DNA from: Oxalobacter sp.
GTDB lineage: Bacteria > Pseudomonadota > Gammaproteobacteria > Burkholderiales > Burkholderiaceae_D
Direction of reading: 5' to 3'
Assembly: GCA_012512465.1 (NCBI GenBank)
Contig: JAAZED010000420.1
Span: 1-5,636, forward strand
DNA length: 5,636 nucleotides
Positions 1 through 5,439 of this stretch are shown here, piece by piece. The translations under genes and the position numbers were made by a program. The notes under the pieces were generated by a model. The model made no database searches and had not been told where the DNA came from. It was given only the letters and a program-made list of their open reading frames with translations. Within the stretch, counting starts at the first letter, position 1; the number at the start of each line of letters is the position of its first letter.

Positions 1-208
1 GAGGGAAGGCAGCGGTTTTATTGTCTTTCTGGCAAGAAAAAGCCGCGCTTTTCGGGCAAAAACGCCTGTTTTCTGAATTTTTTTCATATTTTTTTGCCGG
101 GGGGGGTGATTTTTTTAAATCCAGCACTGGCGGGCAATTGCGCGATATAGGGGGTAAAAGTGCCGCTGTTCTTTCTTATGCTTTTTGAAAAATGTGCTAG
201 GCCAGCCC
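1..208. other. AT-rich upstream region of fliC, non-coding
   Basis: No convincing gene lies here. Two plus-strand frames are open from the window edge (to about 138 and 186), but their translations are dominated by homopolymer-derived Phe and Gly and match no family I recognise, so a gene tail cannot be claimed. The notable content is three T7 tracts at 78-84, 89-95 and 110-116 and a G8 run at 99-106. The T-tract starts are 11 and 21 bp apart, close to one and two helical turns, which is the pattern expected of intrinsically curved DNA. The flagellar promoter follows directly. Confidence 0.6.
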
Positions 209-235
209 TAAAGACTTTTTGTTGCTGTCCGTTAA
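209..235 (+). promoter_or_regulatory. sigma-28 (FliA) flagellar promoter for fliC
   Basis: The -35 box TAAAGACT (209-216) matches TAAAGTTT at 6 of 8 positions. An exact 11-nt spacer follows, and the -10 box TCCGTTAA (228-235) matches GCCGATAA at 6 of 8. Consensus and spacing are those of the enterobacterial sigma-28 class that drives late flagellar genes, and the next gene downstream is flagellin. Transcription should start near 242-244, giving a leader of about 108 nt. I saw no better sigma-70 pair in this interval. Confidence 0.8.
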
Positions 236-270
236 CGATTCATAACAGCGGTCGGCATGAAAGAGGGCAC

Positions 271-332
271 ACCAATGTTGAGAGCCATAACCTTTATTTG
301 TTTTTGAGGCTCTTGCCAATGGTTAACATGGT
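271..332 (+). promoter_or_regulatory. Potential stem-loop in the fliC 5' leader
   Basis: Two nested inverted repeats can form one interrupted hairpin. The outer arms are ACCAATGTT (271-279) and AACATGGT (325-332), pairing with one bulged A. The inner arms are GAGAGCC (280-286) and GGCTCTT (308-314), seven pairs including one G-U. AACC (289-292) could alternatively pair with GGTT (321-324). The base of the structure ends four nucleotides before the Shine-Dalgarno, so it may affect transcript stability or translation. The pairing is visible in the sequence; a regulatory role is inference. Confidence 0.45.
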
Positions 333-350
333 ACATAAGGAGTTATTACC

Positions 351-1910
351 ATGCCTCAAATTATCAATACCAATATTTCTTCGCTGAATTCCCAGCGTCA
401 CCTCAACAAAACCCAATCCTCACTGTCCACGGCTCTTGAGCGTCTGTCATCCGGCAAGCGCATCAACAGCGCCAAGGACGATGCGGCCGGCCTGGGTATT
501 TCATCCCGCATGACCACCCAGGTCAACGGCATGAACCAGGCGATCCGCAATGCACGTGATGGTATTTCCATGGGGCAGACCGCTGAGGGCGCATTGTCCA
601 CCACTGCAGATATGCTTCAGCGTATCCGTACCCTGGCTGTGCAGGCATCCAACGCCACCAACGCCTCGCTTGACCGCCAGGCAAGCCAGGATGAGGTTGG
701 CCAACTGGCAGCGGAACTGAACCGGATTGCCACGACCACCTCCTTTAACGGCCAGAAACTGCTTGACGGCAGCATGGGCGCACAAAACTTCCAGGTGGGC
801 GCCAATGCCGGTGAACTTATCACCTCCAGCGGCATGAACTTCAAGACGAATGTTTATGGCACGCACAGGGTTCAGGCTGATGCCCATCTGGGAATGACGT
901 CGGCTGCCGGTGCTTTTGGTCAGCTGTCATCTTCCTATACGGCGCAGACCATTACTATCAATGGCTCGCTGGGCGCCGCTACGGTGACAACAGCTGCTGC
1001 CGCTGCTGCTGGTGTAAGGGGAACCTCTGCTGCGGAACTGGCGGCCATGGTTAACACTAAACAGGGTGAAACCGGTGTGACGGCTACAGCCAGGACCGAA
1101 GTGCTGTTCAAGGCGGTTAAAGGCCAGGGCACCTACCTGCTGGCTTCTGAGAACAGCGATGCCAATGCGGTGACCATCTCGTTTAACGTGGGCGATACAG
1201 CAACGACGGCGGATGATTTTGCTTCTGCCATCAATGCCTTTAACGCGCAGTCTTCCAAGACGGGTGTTACGGCGGAATATGATGAAGCCAACCAGGGCAT
1301 CAAACTGGTTAACGCCGCTGGTAACGACATCAACATTGCCAACTCGAACACGACTTCCGGGCAAACAGGAAGCGTCACAGCTTATAAGGCAGATGGGAAA
1401 CTGAATGCATCGGGGCAGGCCCTTGCGGTTGCAGGTGCTGTGGGTACCTATACGACGGCGGCGATGAAGGGCGTTGTGACTTATGACAGCAGTGCGTCCT
1501 ACTCGTTGTCACAAACTGCTGCTGCTGCTGGCGCTGCTTTTGGTACCAAGGATAATGGGGTGGTTCTCGCTTCTGCGGCAGGTGGTTCTGTGCTGAAATC
1601 GGTAGCCGAGCTGGATGTGACCGATTTCAAGAAGGCACAGCTGGCGATTGCGATCGTTGATGCGGCCATCAATACGGTCAACAAGGAAATGTCCCGTTAT
1701 GGTGCGCTCCAGGCACGCTTTGAATCCACGATCGCCAACCTGGAAGTCAACAGTGAAAACACCGCTAATGCCAGAAGCCGTATCCAGGATGCCGACTATG
1801 CCCAGGAGACCGCGGAACTTTCCCGTGCGTCGATCCTGCAGCAGGCCGGTACCGCGATGCTGGCGCAGGCCAACCAGATGCCGCAATCGGTTTTGTCCCT
1901 TATTGGCTAA
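351..1910 (+). CDS. fliC: Flagellin, filament subunit FliC
   Basis: This 519-aa protein is exported by the flagellar type III system and polymerises into the filament. Residues 1 to about 145 are the conserved N-terminal D0/D1 helices, with [38 protein letters not shown] and [13 protein letters not shown]. Residues from about 425 to 519 are the C-terminal D1/D0, with [20 protein letters not shown] and the end [11 protein letters not shown]. The middle (about 165-420) is the variable surface domain, rich in Ala, Ser, Thr and Gly. It contains two stretches resembling the flagellin IN motif, at about 226-255 ([19 protein letters not shown]) and 288-330 ([20 protein letters not shown]). There is no signal peptide and no cysteine, both normal for flagellins. 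The start is supported by TAAGGAGT at 336-343, eight nucleotides from the ATG. A sigma-28 promoter lies upstream and flaG follows. The protein is on the long side for the family because of the enlarged middle. Confidence 0.97.
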   Translation: MPQIINTNISSLNSQRHLNKTQSSLSTALERLSSGKRINSAKDDAAGLGISSRMTTQVNGMNQAIRNARDGISMGQTAEGALSTTADMLQRIRTLAVQASNATNASLDRQASQDEVGQLAAELNRIATTTSFNGQKLLDGSMGAQNFQVGANAGELITSSGMNFKTNVYGTHRVQADAHLGMTSAAGAFGQLSSSYTAQTITINGSLGAATVTTAAAAAAGVRGTSAAELAAMVNTKQGETGVTATARTEVLFKAVKGQGTYLLASENSDANAVTISFNVGDTATTADDFASAINAFNAQSSKTGVTAEYDEANQGIKLVNAAGNDINIANSNTTSGQTGSVTAYKADGKLNASGQALAVAGAVGTYTTAAMKGVVTYDSSASYSLSQTAAAAGAAFGTKDNGVVLASAAGGSVLKSVAELDVTDFKKAQLAIAIVDAAINTVNKEMSRYGALQARFESTIANLEVNSENTANARSRIQDADYAQETAELSRASILQQAGTAMLAQANQMPQSVLSLIG

Positions 1911-1937
1911 GCATAAGCGAAACCAGTAAGTAACAGA

Positions 1938-1955
1938 CCGGCTTGCCAAAGCTGG
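1938..1955 (+). promoter_or_regulatory. First stem-loop in the fliC 3' region
   Basis: CCGGCTT (1938-1944) pairs with AAGCTGG (1949-1955) in seven pairs including one G-U, closed by a four-base loop GCCA. It lies 28 nt after the fliC stop codon and is followed by five A residues, not T, so it is not a terminator by itself. Together with the longer hairpin at 1965-1996 it may protect the 3' end of the abundant fliC mRNA. Confidence 0.4.
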
Positions 1956-1964
1956 AAAAACCTG

Positions 1965-1996
1965 AACCCCGACCCGCTTTTTTGCGGGCCGGGGTT
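1965..1996 (+). terminator. Strong hairpin between fliC and flaG, likely partial terminator
   Basis: AACCCC-G (1965-1971) pairs with C-GGGGTT (1990-1996), and CCCGC (1973-1977) pairs with GCGGG (1984-1988), with one A-C mismatch and a T6 loop. This is a GC-rich stem of 12 pairs. Only TTT, three bases of which one is beyond the stem, follows the hairpin and then GGG, so a proper U tract is missing. It is more likely an attenuating or mRNA-stabilising element than a full terminator, and would let a fraction of transcripts continue into flaG. Confidence 0.55.
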
Positions 1997-2013
1997 TGGG
2001 CACAGATTGGAAC

Positions 2014-2018
2014 AGGAG
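2014..2018 (+). promoter_or_regulatory. flaG Shine-Dalgarno that selects the third ATG
   Basis: AGGAG ends directly before three consecutive in-frame ATG codons (2019, 2022, 2025). Only the third lies at a usual spacing (6 nt), so 2025 is the preferred start. The in-frame TTG at 2007 lies upstream of this site and is discounted. Confidence 0.7.
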
Positions 2019-2024
2019 ATGATG

Positions 2025-2489
2025 ATGGATATCAGGAGTATCAGTAACAGCCCGCCGCCAGCCGGAATCAGGCAGGCAGTGGAAAGTGCGCCTGTTTCTC
2101 CGTCAGTGCAAAATCTGGAACAGGTGATGGCCAAAGCGGTAAGACCGCCTGCTGCTGCCGAAAAGGCTGGAGCAGGCCAAAAGACGACAACCCCTGAAAT
2201 GACGTCTTTCAGACAAAGCCGGCAGGCCCAGTCTGAAGCGGCCGCGCAGCCAACGGATCTAAACAGGGTGAAAGAAGCGATGGAAAGCATAGCTCAATCG
2301 CTTGGCTCACTCTCAAAATCCACTAATTTGGAGTTTTCGATTGACGATGAACTGGGGTGTATTGTGGTTAAGGTGGTAGACCCGGAAACGAAGGACGTGA
2401 TCAAGCAATTCCCGTCGGAAGACGCGATTGCCCTTGCCAAATCACTTGATAATGGCAACAGCGGCGGCCTTCACCAGGTAAAGGCCTGA
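2025..2489 (+). CDS. flaG: FlaG family flagellar protein
   Basis: This 154-aa protein belongs to the FlaG family. Residues 1 to about 75 are low-complexity, rich in Pro, Ala, Gln and Ser, and probably disordered. The conserved FlaG core is at about 78-142, with LNRVKEAMESIAQSL, then LEFSIDDELGCIVVKVVDPETKDVIKQFPSEDAIALA (read in segments from residue 102). The phrase on conversion of the signature IRQFP appears here as IKQFP at 126-130. FlaG proteins are small, encoded next to flagellin and affect filament length and assembly in several genera; the mechanism is poorly defined. The gene is co-directional with fliC across a 114-nt gap with hairpins and no clear separate promoter, so it is probably transcribed by read-through from the sigma-28 promoter. 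A strong terminator ends the unit 29 nt after the stop. fliD, the frequent next gene, is not here. Confidence 0.93.
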   Translation: MDIRSISNSPPPAGIRQAVESAPVSPSVQNLEQVMAKAVRPPAAAEKAGAGQKTTTPEMTSFRQSRQAQSEAAAQPTDLNRVKEAMESIAQSLGSLSKSTNLEFSIDDELGCIVVKVVDPETKDVIKQFPSEDAIALAKSLDNGNSGGLHQVKA

Positions 2490-2518
2490 CCACAGGCGGT
2501 ATTAATTGCGGTAACAAG

Positions 2519-2555
2519 ACCCTTTGGTTGCGAAAGTGGCCAAAGGGTGTTTTTT
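2519..2555 (+). terminator. Intrinsic terminator after flaG
   Basis: ACCCTTTGG (2519-2527) pairs perfectly with CCAAAGGGT (2540-2548). In RNA the stem can be extended inward by U-G, U-G, G-U and C-G pairs to a GAAA tetraloop (2532-2535). GTTTTTT (2549-2555) follows as the U tract. This is a textbook rho-independent terminator and marks the end of the fliC-flaG transcript. It also shows that the open frame running from 2524 into the next gene is not coding at its beginning. Confidence 0.9.
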
Positions 2556-2570
2556 ATGCAAAGGCGGGTT

Positions 2571-2591
2571 TGTGGACAGATTCTGCCCACA
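2571..2591. promoter_or_regulatory. 21-bp imperfect palindrome, possible operator
   Basis: Arms TGTGG (2571-2575) and CCACA (2587-2591), with inner arms CAGA (2577-2580) and TCTG (2582-2585), are arranged symmetrically around position 2581. The only mismatched pair is A2576/C2586. The centre is too tight for a fully paired RNA hairpin, so a dimeric DNA-binding protein site is one reading. It lies just after the flaG terminator and 140 nt before the next gene. I do not recognise it as the site of a named regulator. Confidence 0.3.
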
Positions 2592-2650
2592 TTACGGGGT
2601 GGTTTATGCGAAAATGGCCGGTATTTTTCGGGATGACTGTTTTGCAGGAT

Positions 2651-2667
2651 GGGCAGCTTTGCTGCCC
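2651..2667 (+). promoter_or_regulatory. Perfect 7-bp hairpin in the leader of the TPR-glycosyltransferase gene
   Basis: GGGCAGC (2651-2657) and GCTGCCC (2661-2667) are a perfect inverted repeat with a TTT loop. No T run follows, so it is not an intrinsic terminator. It sits 63 nt before the start codon in a region without a clear sigma-70 or sigma-28 promoter. Confidence 0.4.
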
Positions 2668-2718
2668 CTGTGGATGCCGTCCTTTGCCGGGGCTATTTCT
2701 TTTGCGGGGAAGTCAGAT

Positions 2719-2723
2719 GAGGA
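2719..2723 (+). promoter_or_regulatory. Shine-Dalgarno deciding the start of the TPR-glycosyltransferase
   Basis: GAGGA lies seven nucleotides before the ATG at 2731. Upstream in-frame starts (TTG 2524, ATG 2614) have no comparable site, and the first lies inside the flaG terminator hairpin. Confidence 0.65.
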
Positions 2724-2730
2724 TACGGTT

Positions 2731-4551
2731 ATGGCAACAATGAAACCAGGAAAAAAGCGGGCTCACATGCAGCAGGCTCAGCATCATTGGGAACGGGCAT
2801 TGCGTTTTCATCAGAAGCAACAGCTTGATGCGGCATTGGCAAGCTATGGCGAGGCAATCAGGTTGAACCGGGATTTTGCGGAAGCCTACGCCAATCGCGG
2901 GGTTTTGTTTATGCTGCGCGGTGAAAATGAACAGGCGCTGGCTGATTATGATCAGTCGATTACCCTCAAACCGGATTTCTTCAATGCCTACGCCAATCGG
3001 GGTGGTTTGTTGATGCAATTGGGACAAAGTGAAAAGGCATTGGCAGACCTGAACAGGGCGATTGCACTCAAGCCGGATTTTGCGCAGGCCTATGCCAAGC
3101 GCGGCGTTTTATTTGTGCAGGCCGGTAAAAAGGAACAGGCACTGGACGACTTTAACCAGGCGATTACGCTCGACCCGGATTACGCGGAAGCCTACTCCGA
3201 TCGCGGATCCCTGTTTATGGACTTAGGAAGAGAAGATGCGGCACTGGCTGATTACAACTGGGCGATTATACTCAAGCCGGATTTTTACAATGCCTATGTC
3301 AATCGCGGGAATCTGCTGGTTTCCATGAGAAATTTTAAGGCTGCCGTGGAAAGCTATGAACAGGCGTTGCTGTTGAATCCTGCATCCGCCAGTGCGTACG
3401 AGGGAATCGGGCGGGCTTTTATGGGTAATGGACAGCTTGATATTGCGCAGGAGTACTACGAAAAGGCGCGGGAGCTGGATTCGGACATGGTTGCTGCCCA
3501 TTGCAATTATGCCGACCTGTTGTACGAGGTAAACCGGTTTGACGAGGCGATGGCGGAATGGGGCAAGGCGATTGCTCTGGATCCAAACTGTTATTCTGCC
3601 TATTTCAATAATGCGCTCCTCTTGATGCTGTATGGTCGCTTTGAGGAGGGGCTGCCGTTGTATGAGTTCCGCTTCAAAGTCAACAAGCCCGGACCGGATG
3701 AGCTGCGTTTTCCCGGCAAGGTGTGGCTGGGGGAGGAATCCCTCCAGGGCAAAACGATTCTTTTATACCACGAGCAGGGGCTGGGCGATACGATTCAATT
3801 CTGCCGTTATGCCAGACTGGTGTCTGCCCGGGGCGCCAAAGTGATTATGCATGTACAGGCTCCTTTGGCAGCGCTCTTGAAAAACCTGGAAGGGGTGGAT
3901 GAATTCATTGTCGGGCCAAGGTCACCGGATGATGTGCTTCCTGCGTTTGATGTGTGCTGCCCGATGATGAGCCTGCCTTTGGCGCTCAAAACCACGCTTG
4001 AAACGATTCCCGGTGAGACGCCTTACCTGACTGCCGATCCGGAAAAGACGGCTTTCTGGGAAACCCGGCTGGGAAGGAAAACCAAACCGCGGGTCGGCCT
4101 GGTATGGAGTGGCAACCCGGCATACAAGAACGATCATCGACGCAGTATTTTGCTGGCGCAGCTCTTGCCTTACCTGCCGGATAACTGTGACTATATCAGC
4201 CTGCAAAAACCGCTCGCTGATATGGATCGTGCCATCTTTGACAACCGGCCGGAGTTAAAGCATTACGAAGATGAGCTGAATGATTTTTCCGATACGGCAG
4301 CGCTTTGTTCGCTGATGGATGTGGTTATCAGTGTTGATACAGCGGTAGCCCATATGTCCGGCGCCCTTGGCAGGCCGACCTGGATTATGCTGCCGTTTAA
4401 CCCGGACTGGCGCTGGTTACTTGAAAGGCGTGACAGCCCGTGGTATCCCGATGTGCGCCTTTATCGCCAAAACCAGCCCGGAAACTGGGATGGTGTGTGT
4501 GAGGCAGTTCGCAGCGATTTGCTGGGGCTGGGCAATTCGGGCGTGGCCTGA
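2731..4551 (+). CDS. TPR-repeat protein with C-terminal GT-B glycosyltransferase domain, putative flagellin glycosyltransferase
   Basis: This 606-aa cytoplasmic protein has no signal peptide or membrane segment. After a basic start (MATMKPGKKRAH) come about nine TPR units of 34 residues: about 18-51, then 52-85, 86-119, 120-153, 154-187, 188-221, 222-255, 256-289 and a divergent last one from 290. Repeats 2-5 are very alike, with AYANRG and LKPDF signatures. The C-terminal part (about 340-580) resembles the heptosyltransferase/GT9-like domain often fused to TPRs, with HEQGLGDTIQF (347-357), VGLVWSGNPAYKND (455-468), SVDTAVAHMSGALGRP (534-549) and DWRWLLERRDSPWYP (559-573). The TPR part should bind a protein partner and the GT part should transfer a sugar from a nucleotide donor. 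FlmG of Caulobacter has a comparable TPR plus GT plan and glycosylates flagellin, and this gene lies beside fliC-flaG, so flagellin is the likely acceptor (inference). A role in LPS or another glycan is the alternative. It has its own leader behind a terminator. The domain call is firm; donor and acceptor are unknown. Confidence 0.88.
   Translation: MATMKPGKKRAHMQQAQHHWERALRFHQKQQLDAALASYGEAIRLNRDFAEAYANRGVLFMLRGENEQALADYDQSITLKPDFFNAYANRGGLLMQLGQSEKALADLNRAIALKPDFAQAYAKRGVLFVQAGKKEQALDDFNQAITLDPDYAEAYSDRGSLFMDLGREDAALADYNWAIILKPDFYNAYVNRGNLLVSMRNFKAAVESYEQALLLNPASASAYEGIGRAFMGNGQLDIAQEYYEKARELDSDMVAAHCNYADLLYEVNRFDEAMAEWGKAIALDPNCYSAYFNNALLLMLYGRFEEGLPLYEFRFKVNKPGPDELRFPGKVWLGEESLQGKTILLYHEQGLGDTIQFCRYARLVSARGAKVIMHVQAPLAALLKNLEGVDEFIVGPRSPDDVLPAFDVCCPMMSLPLALKTTLETIPGETPYLTADPEKTAFWETRLGRKTKPRVGLVWSGNPAYKNDHRRSILLAQLLPYLPDNCDYISLQKPLADMDRAIFDNRPELKHYEDELNDFSDTAALCSLMDVVISVDTAVAHMSGALGRPTWIMLPFNPDWRWLLERRDSPWYPDVRLYRQNQPGNWDGVCEAVRSDLLGLGNSGVA
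2884..3597 (+). repeat. 102-bp tandem repeat array encoding TPR units
   Basis: Seven coding units of exactly 102 bp start at 2884, 2986, 3088, 3190, 3292, 3394 and 3496. The first four or five are similar at DNA level: each opens with gcctac or gcctat, followed shortly by an aatcgcgg-like string, and units 1, 2 and 4 end with a variant of ctcaagccggattt. The last two have diverged to protein-level similarity only. The similarity suggests recent internal duplication, or conversion between units, and marks a place where unit number could change by recombination. Confidence 0.8.
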
Positions 4552-4560
4552 CCAGATGCA

Positions 4561-4613
4561 GCCTTTTCATACGGGCAGATGCGCACTTGATATTGGGGGT
4601 AAAAGGCGTTTTT
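4561..4613 (+). terminator. Possible terminator between the convergent genes
   Basis: GCCTTTT (4561-4567) is complementary to AAAAGGC (4601-4607), and GTTTTT follows (4608-4613). This fits a plus-strand terminator for the TPR-glycosyltransferase gene. The loop of 33 nt is much longer than usual, so efficiency is doubtful. The T run overlaps the stop codon of the opposing methyltransferase gene. Confidence 0.35.
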
Positions 4614-5439
4614 ATGAGGCTCCGCCTGGTTCTGCTTTTACCTGCCGTTCTTCCATTACCCGCGCTAATGGATCTGACTCATGAATGGCCAGCAGGTTTA
4701 TCCCCAGGGTGAAAATTTTATATCCGCGGGATGATAAAAACAGGCTCAGTTCCTGTTCATTGGATTTGATTTTTTCAATGAGCAGTTGCGGTTTTGATTT
4801 GGAAATGGTACTGGCTGCCCCTTCGAGCGCTTCCATTTCCATGCCTTCAATATCAATCTTGATCAGGTCCACGCGCGGCAGATTCATGCTGTCTATGGAT
4901 ATCATCGGCGTCAGGAGGGTATGCTCTTCAGCGTAGTTAATCACTTGGCCGATATATTCGGTGGATTCCGTTTTCCTGATTTCCAGGCTGCCAAAGCTGG
5001 AAGGTTTGAAATAGTCGGGAACCGGCACATTGATGGATCCTTCACCGGCCCCTACCGCCGCCCAGATGGCGCGGGCATTAAAGCAGTTGTTTATGGCGAT
5101 ATTCCCGGCCAGTGCATAAAAGATTCTTTCCTGTGCCTCAAAAGCAATGACGTTACCCCATCCATACATGAACTTCGCCCACTCAATGGTATGTACACCG
5201 ACATTTGCCCCGCAATCTATGGCGACAACGCCCTCTCCAAAATGCTGTTTTCTGACTTCGAGTAACTGGAGAGCCAGGTTAACTTCTTCATGATCAAATG
5301 ATGAGGTATTGAGTAACTGAAAGCCGACACCATAACCGCCATCGCCTATCAATCGGTAGTCATGCCGGTTTACCAGCATACTGCCATGATCTGTTGACGT
5401 CAGGATAAAGGCCGCAGGGCGATGGATAAACTTTTTCAT
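4612..5439 (-). CDS. FkbM-family SAM-dependent methyltransferase
   Basis: This 275-aa protein is a class I S-adenosylmethionine methyltransferase of the FkbM family, which mostly O-methylates sugars or polyketide hydroxyls. Motif I is VVAIDCGANVGVHTIEWAK (71-89), the glycine-rich SAM-binding loop after a beta strand. VIAFEAQERIFYALAGNIA (97-115) supplies the acidic residue E101, expected to hold the SAM ribose. The FkbM signature LIKIDIEGMEMEALEGA is at 192-208, followed by LLIEKIK (219-225). An N-terminal part of about 65 residues (TSTDHGSMLVNRHDY, YGVGFQLL) precedes the core and is typical of one FkbM subgroup. No signal peptide is seen. The ATG at 5437-5439 has AAGGAA (5446-5451) at good spacing; in-frame ATG 5463 and TTG 5475 have none. 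It converges with the TPR-glycosyltransferase gene and must have its own promoter. A role in methylating a flagellar or surface glycan is inferred from position only; the substrate cannot be read from sequence. Confidence 0.9.
   Translation of the reverse strand: MKKFIHRPAAFILTSTDHGSMLVNRHDYRLIGDGGYGVGFQLLNTSSFDHEEVNLALQLLEVRKQHFGEGVVAIDCGANVGVHTIEWAKFMYGWGNVIAFEAQERIFYALAGNIAINNCFNARAIWAAVGAGEGSINVPVPDYFKPSSFGSLEIRKTESTEYIGQVINYAEEHTLLTPMISIDSMNLPRVDLIKIDIEGMEMEALEGAASTISKSKPQLLIEKIKSNEQELSLFLSSRGYKIFTLGINLLAIHESDPLARVMEERQVKAEPGGAS

Noticed and set aside
1..186. Two plus-strand frames open from the left edge that could be the end of an upstream gene
   Set aside because: The translations run through T7 and G8 homopolymers, give low-complexity Phe/Gly-rich peptides and resemble no known C-terminus.
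185..213. Sigma-70 promoter with TTGAAA at 185-190
   Set aside because: At 17-18 nt the -10 position reads CTAAAG or TAAAGA, a poor match; the same bases form the better sigma-28 -35 box.
160..387. 75-codon open frame across the flagellin promoter
   Set aside because: It overlaps the sigma-28 promoter, the leader and the fliC start, has no ribosome site and no protein-like composition.
501..2290. Long minus-strand open frames opposite fliC and flaG
   Set aside because: They are antisense shadows of strongly conserved coding sequence, with no family resemblance and no ribosome sites seen.
2615..2630. Sigma-54-like promoter before the TPR-glycosyltransferase
   Set aside because: TGGC is present at the -24 position, but the -12 element reads TTTC instead of TTGC, lacking the essential GC.
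2524..2730. In-frame N-terminal extension of the TPR-glycosyltransferase from TTG 2524 or ATG 2614
   Set aside because: The frame begins inside the flaG terminator hairpin, the upstream starts lack a Shine-Dalgarno, and the extension does not resemble TPR sequence; ATG 2731 has GAGGA at 7 nt.
1944..5002. 14-base identity TGCCAAAGCTGGAA at 1944-1957 and 4989-5002
   Set aside because: One copy is in a hairpin after fliC, the other is inside the methyltransferase coding sequence; flanks differ, so this is probably chance.
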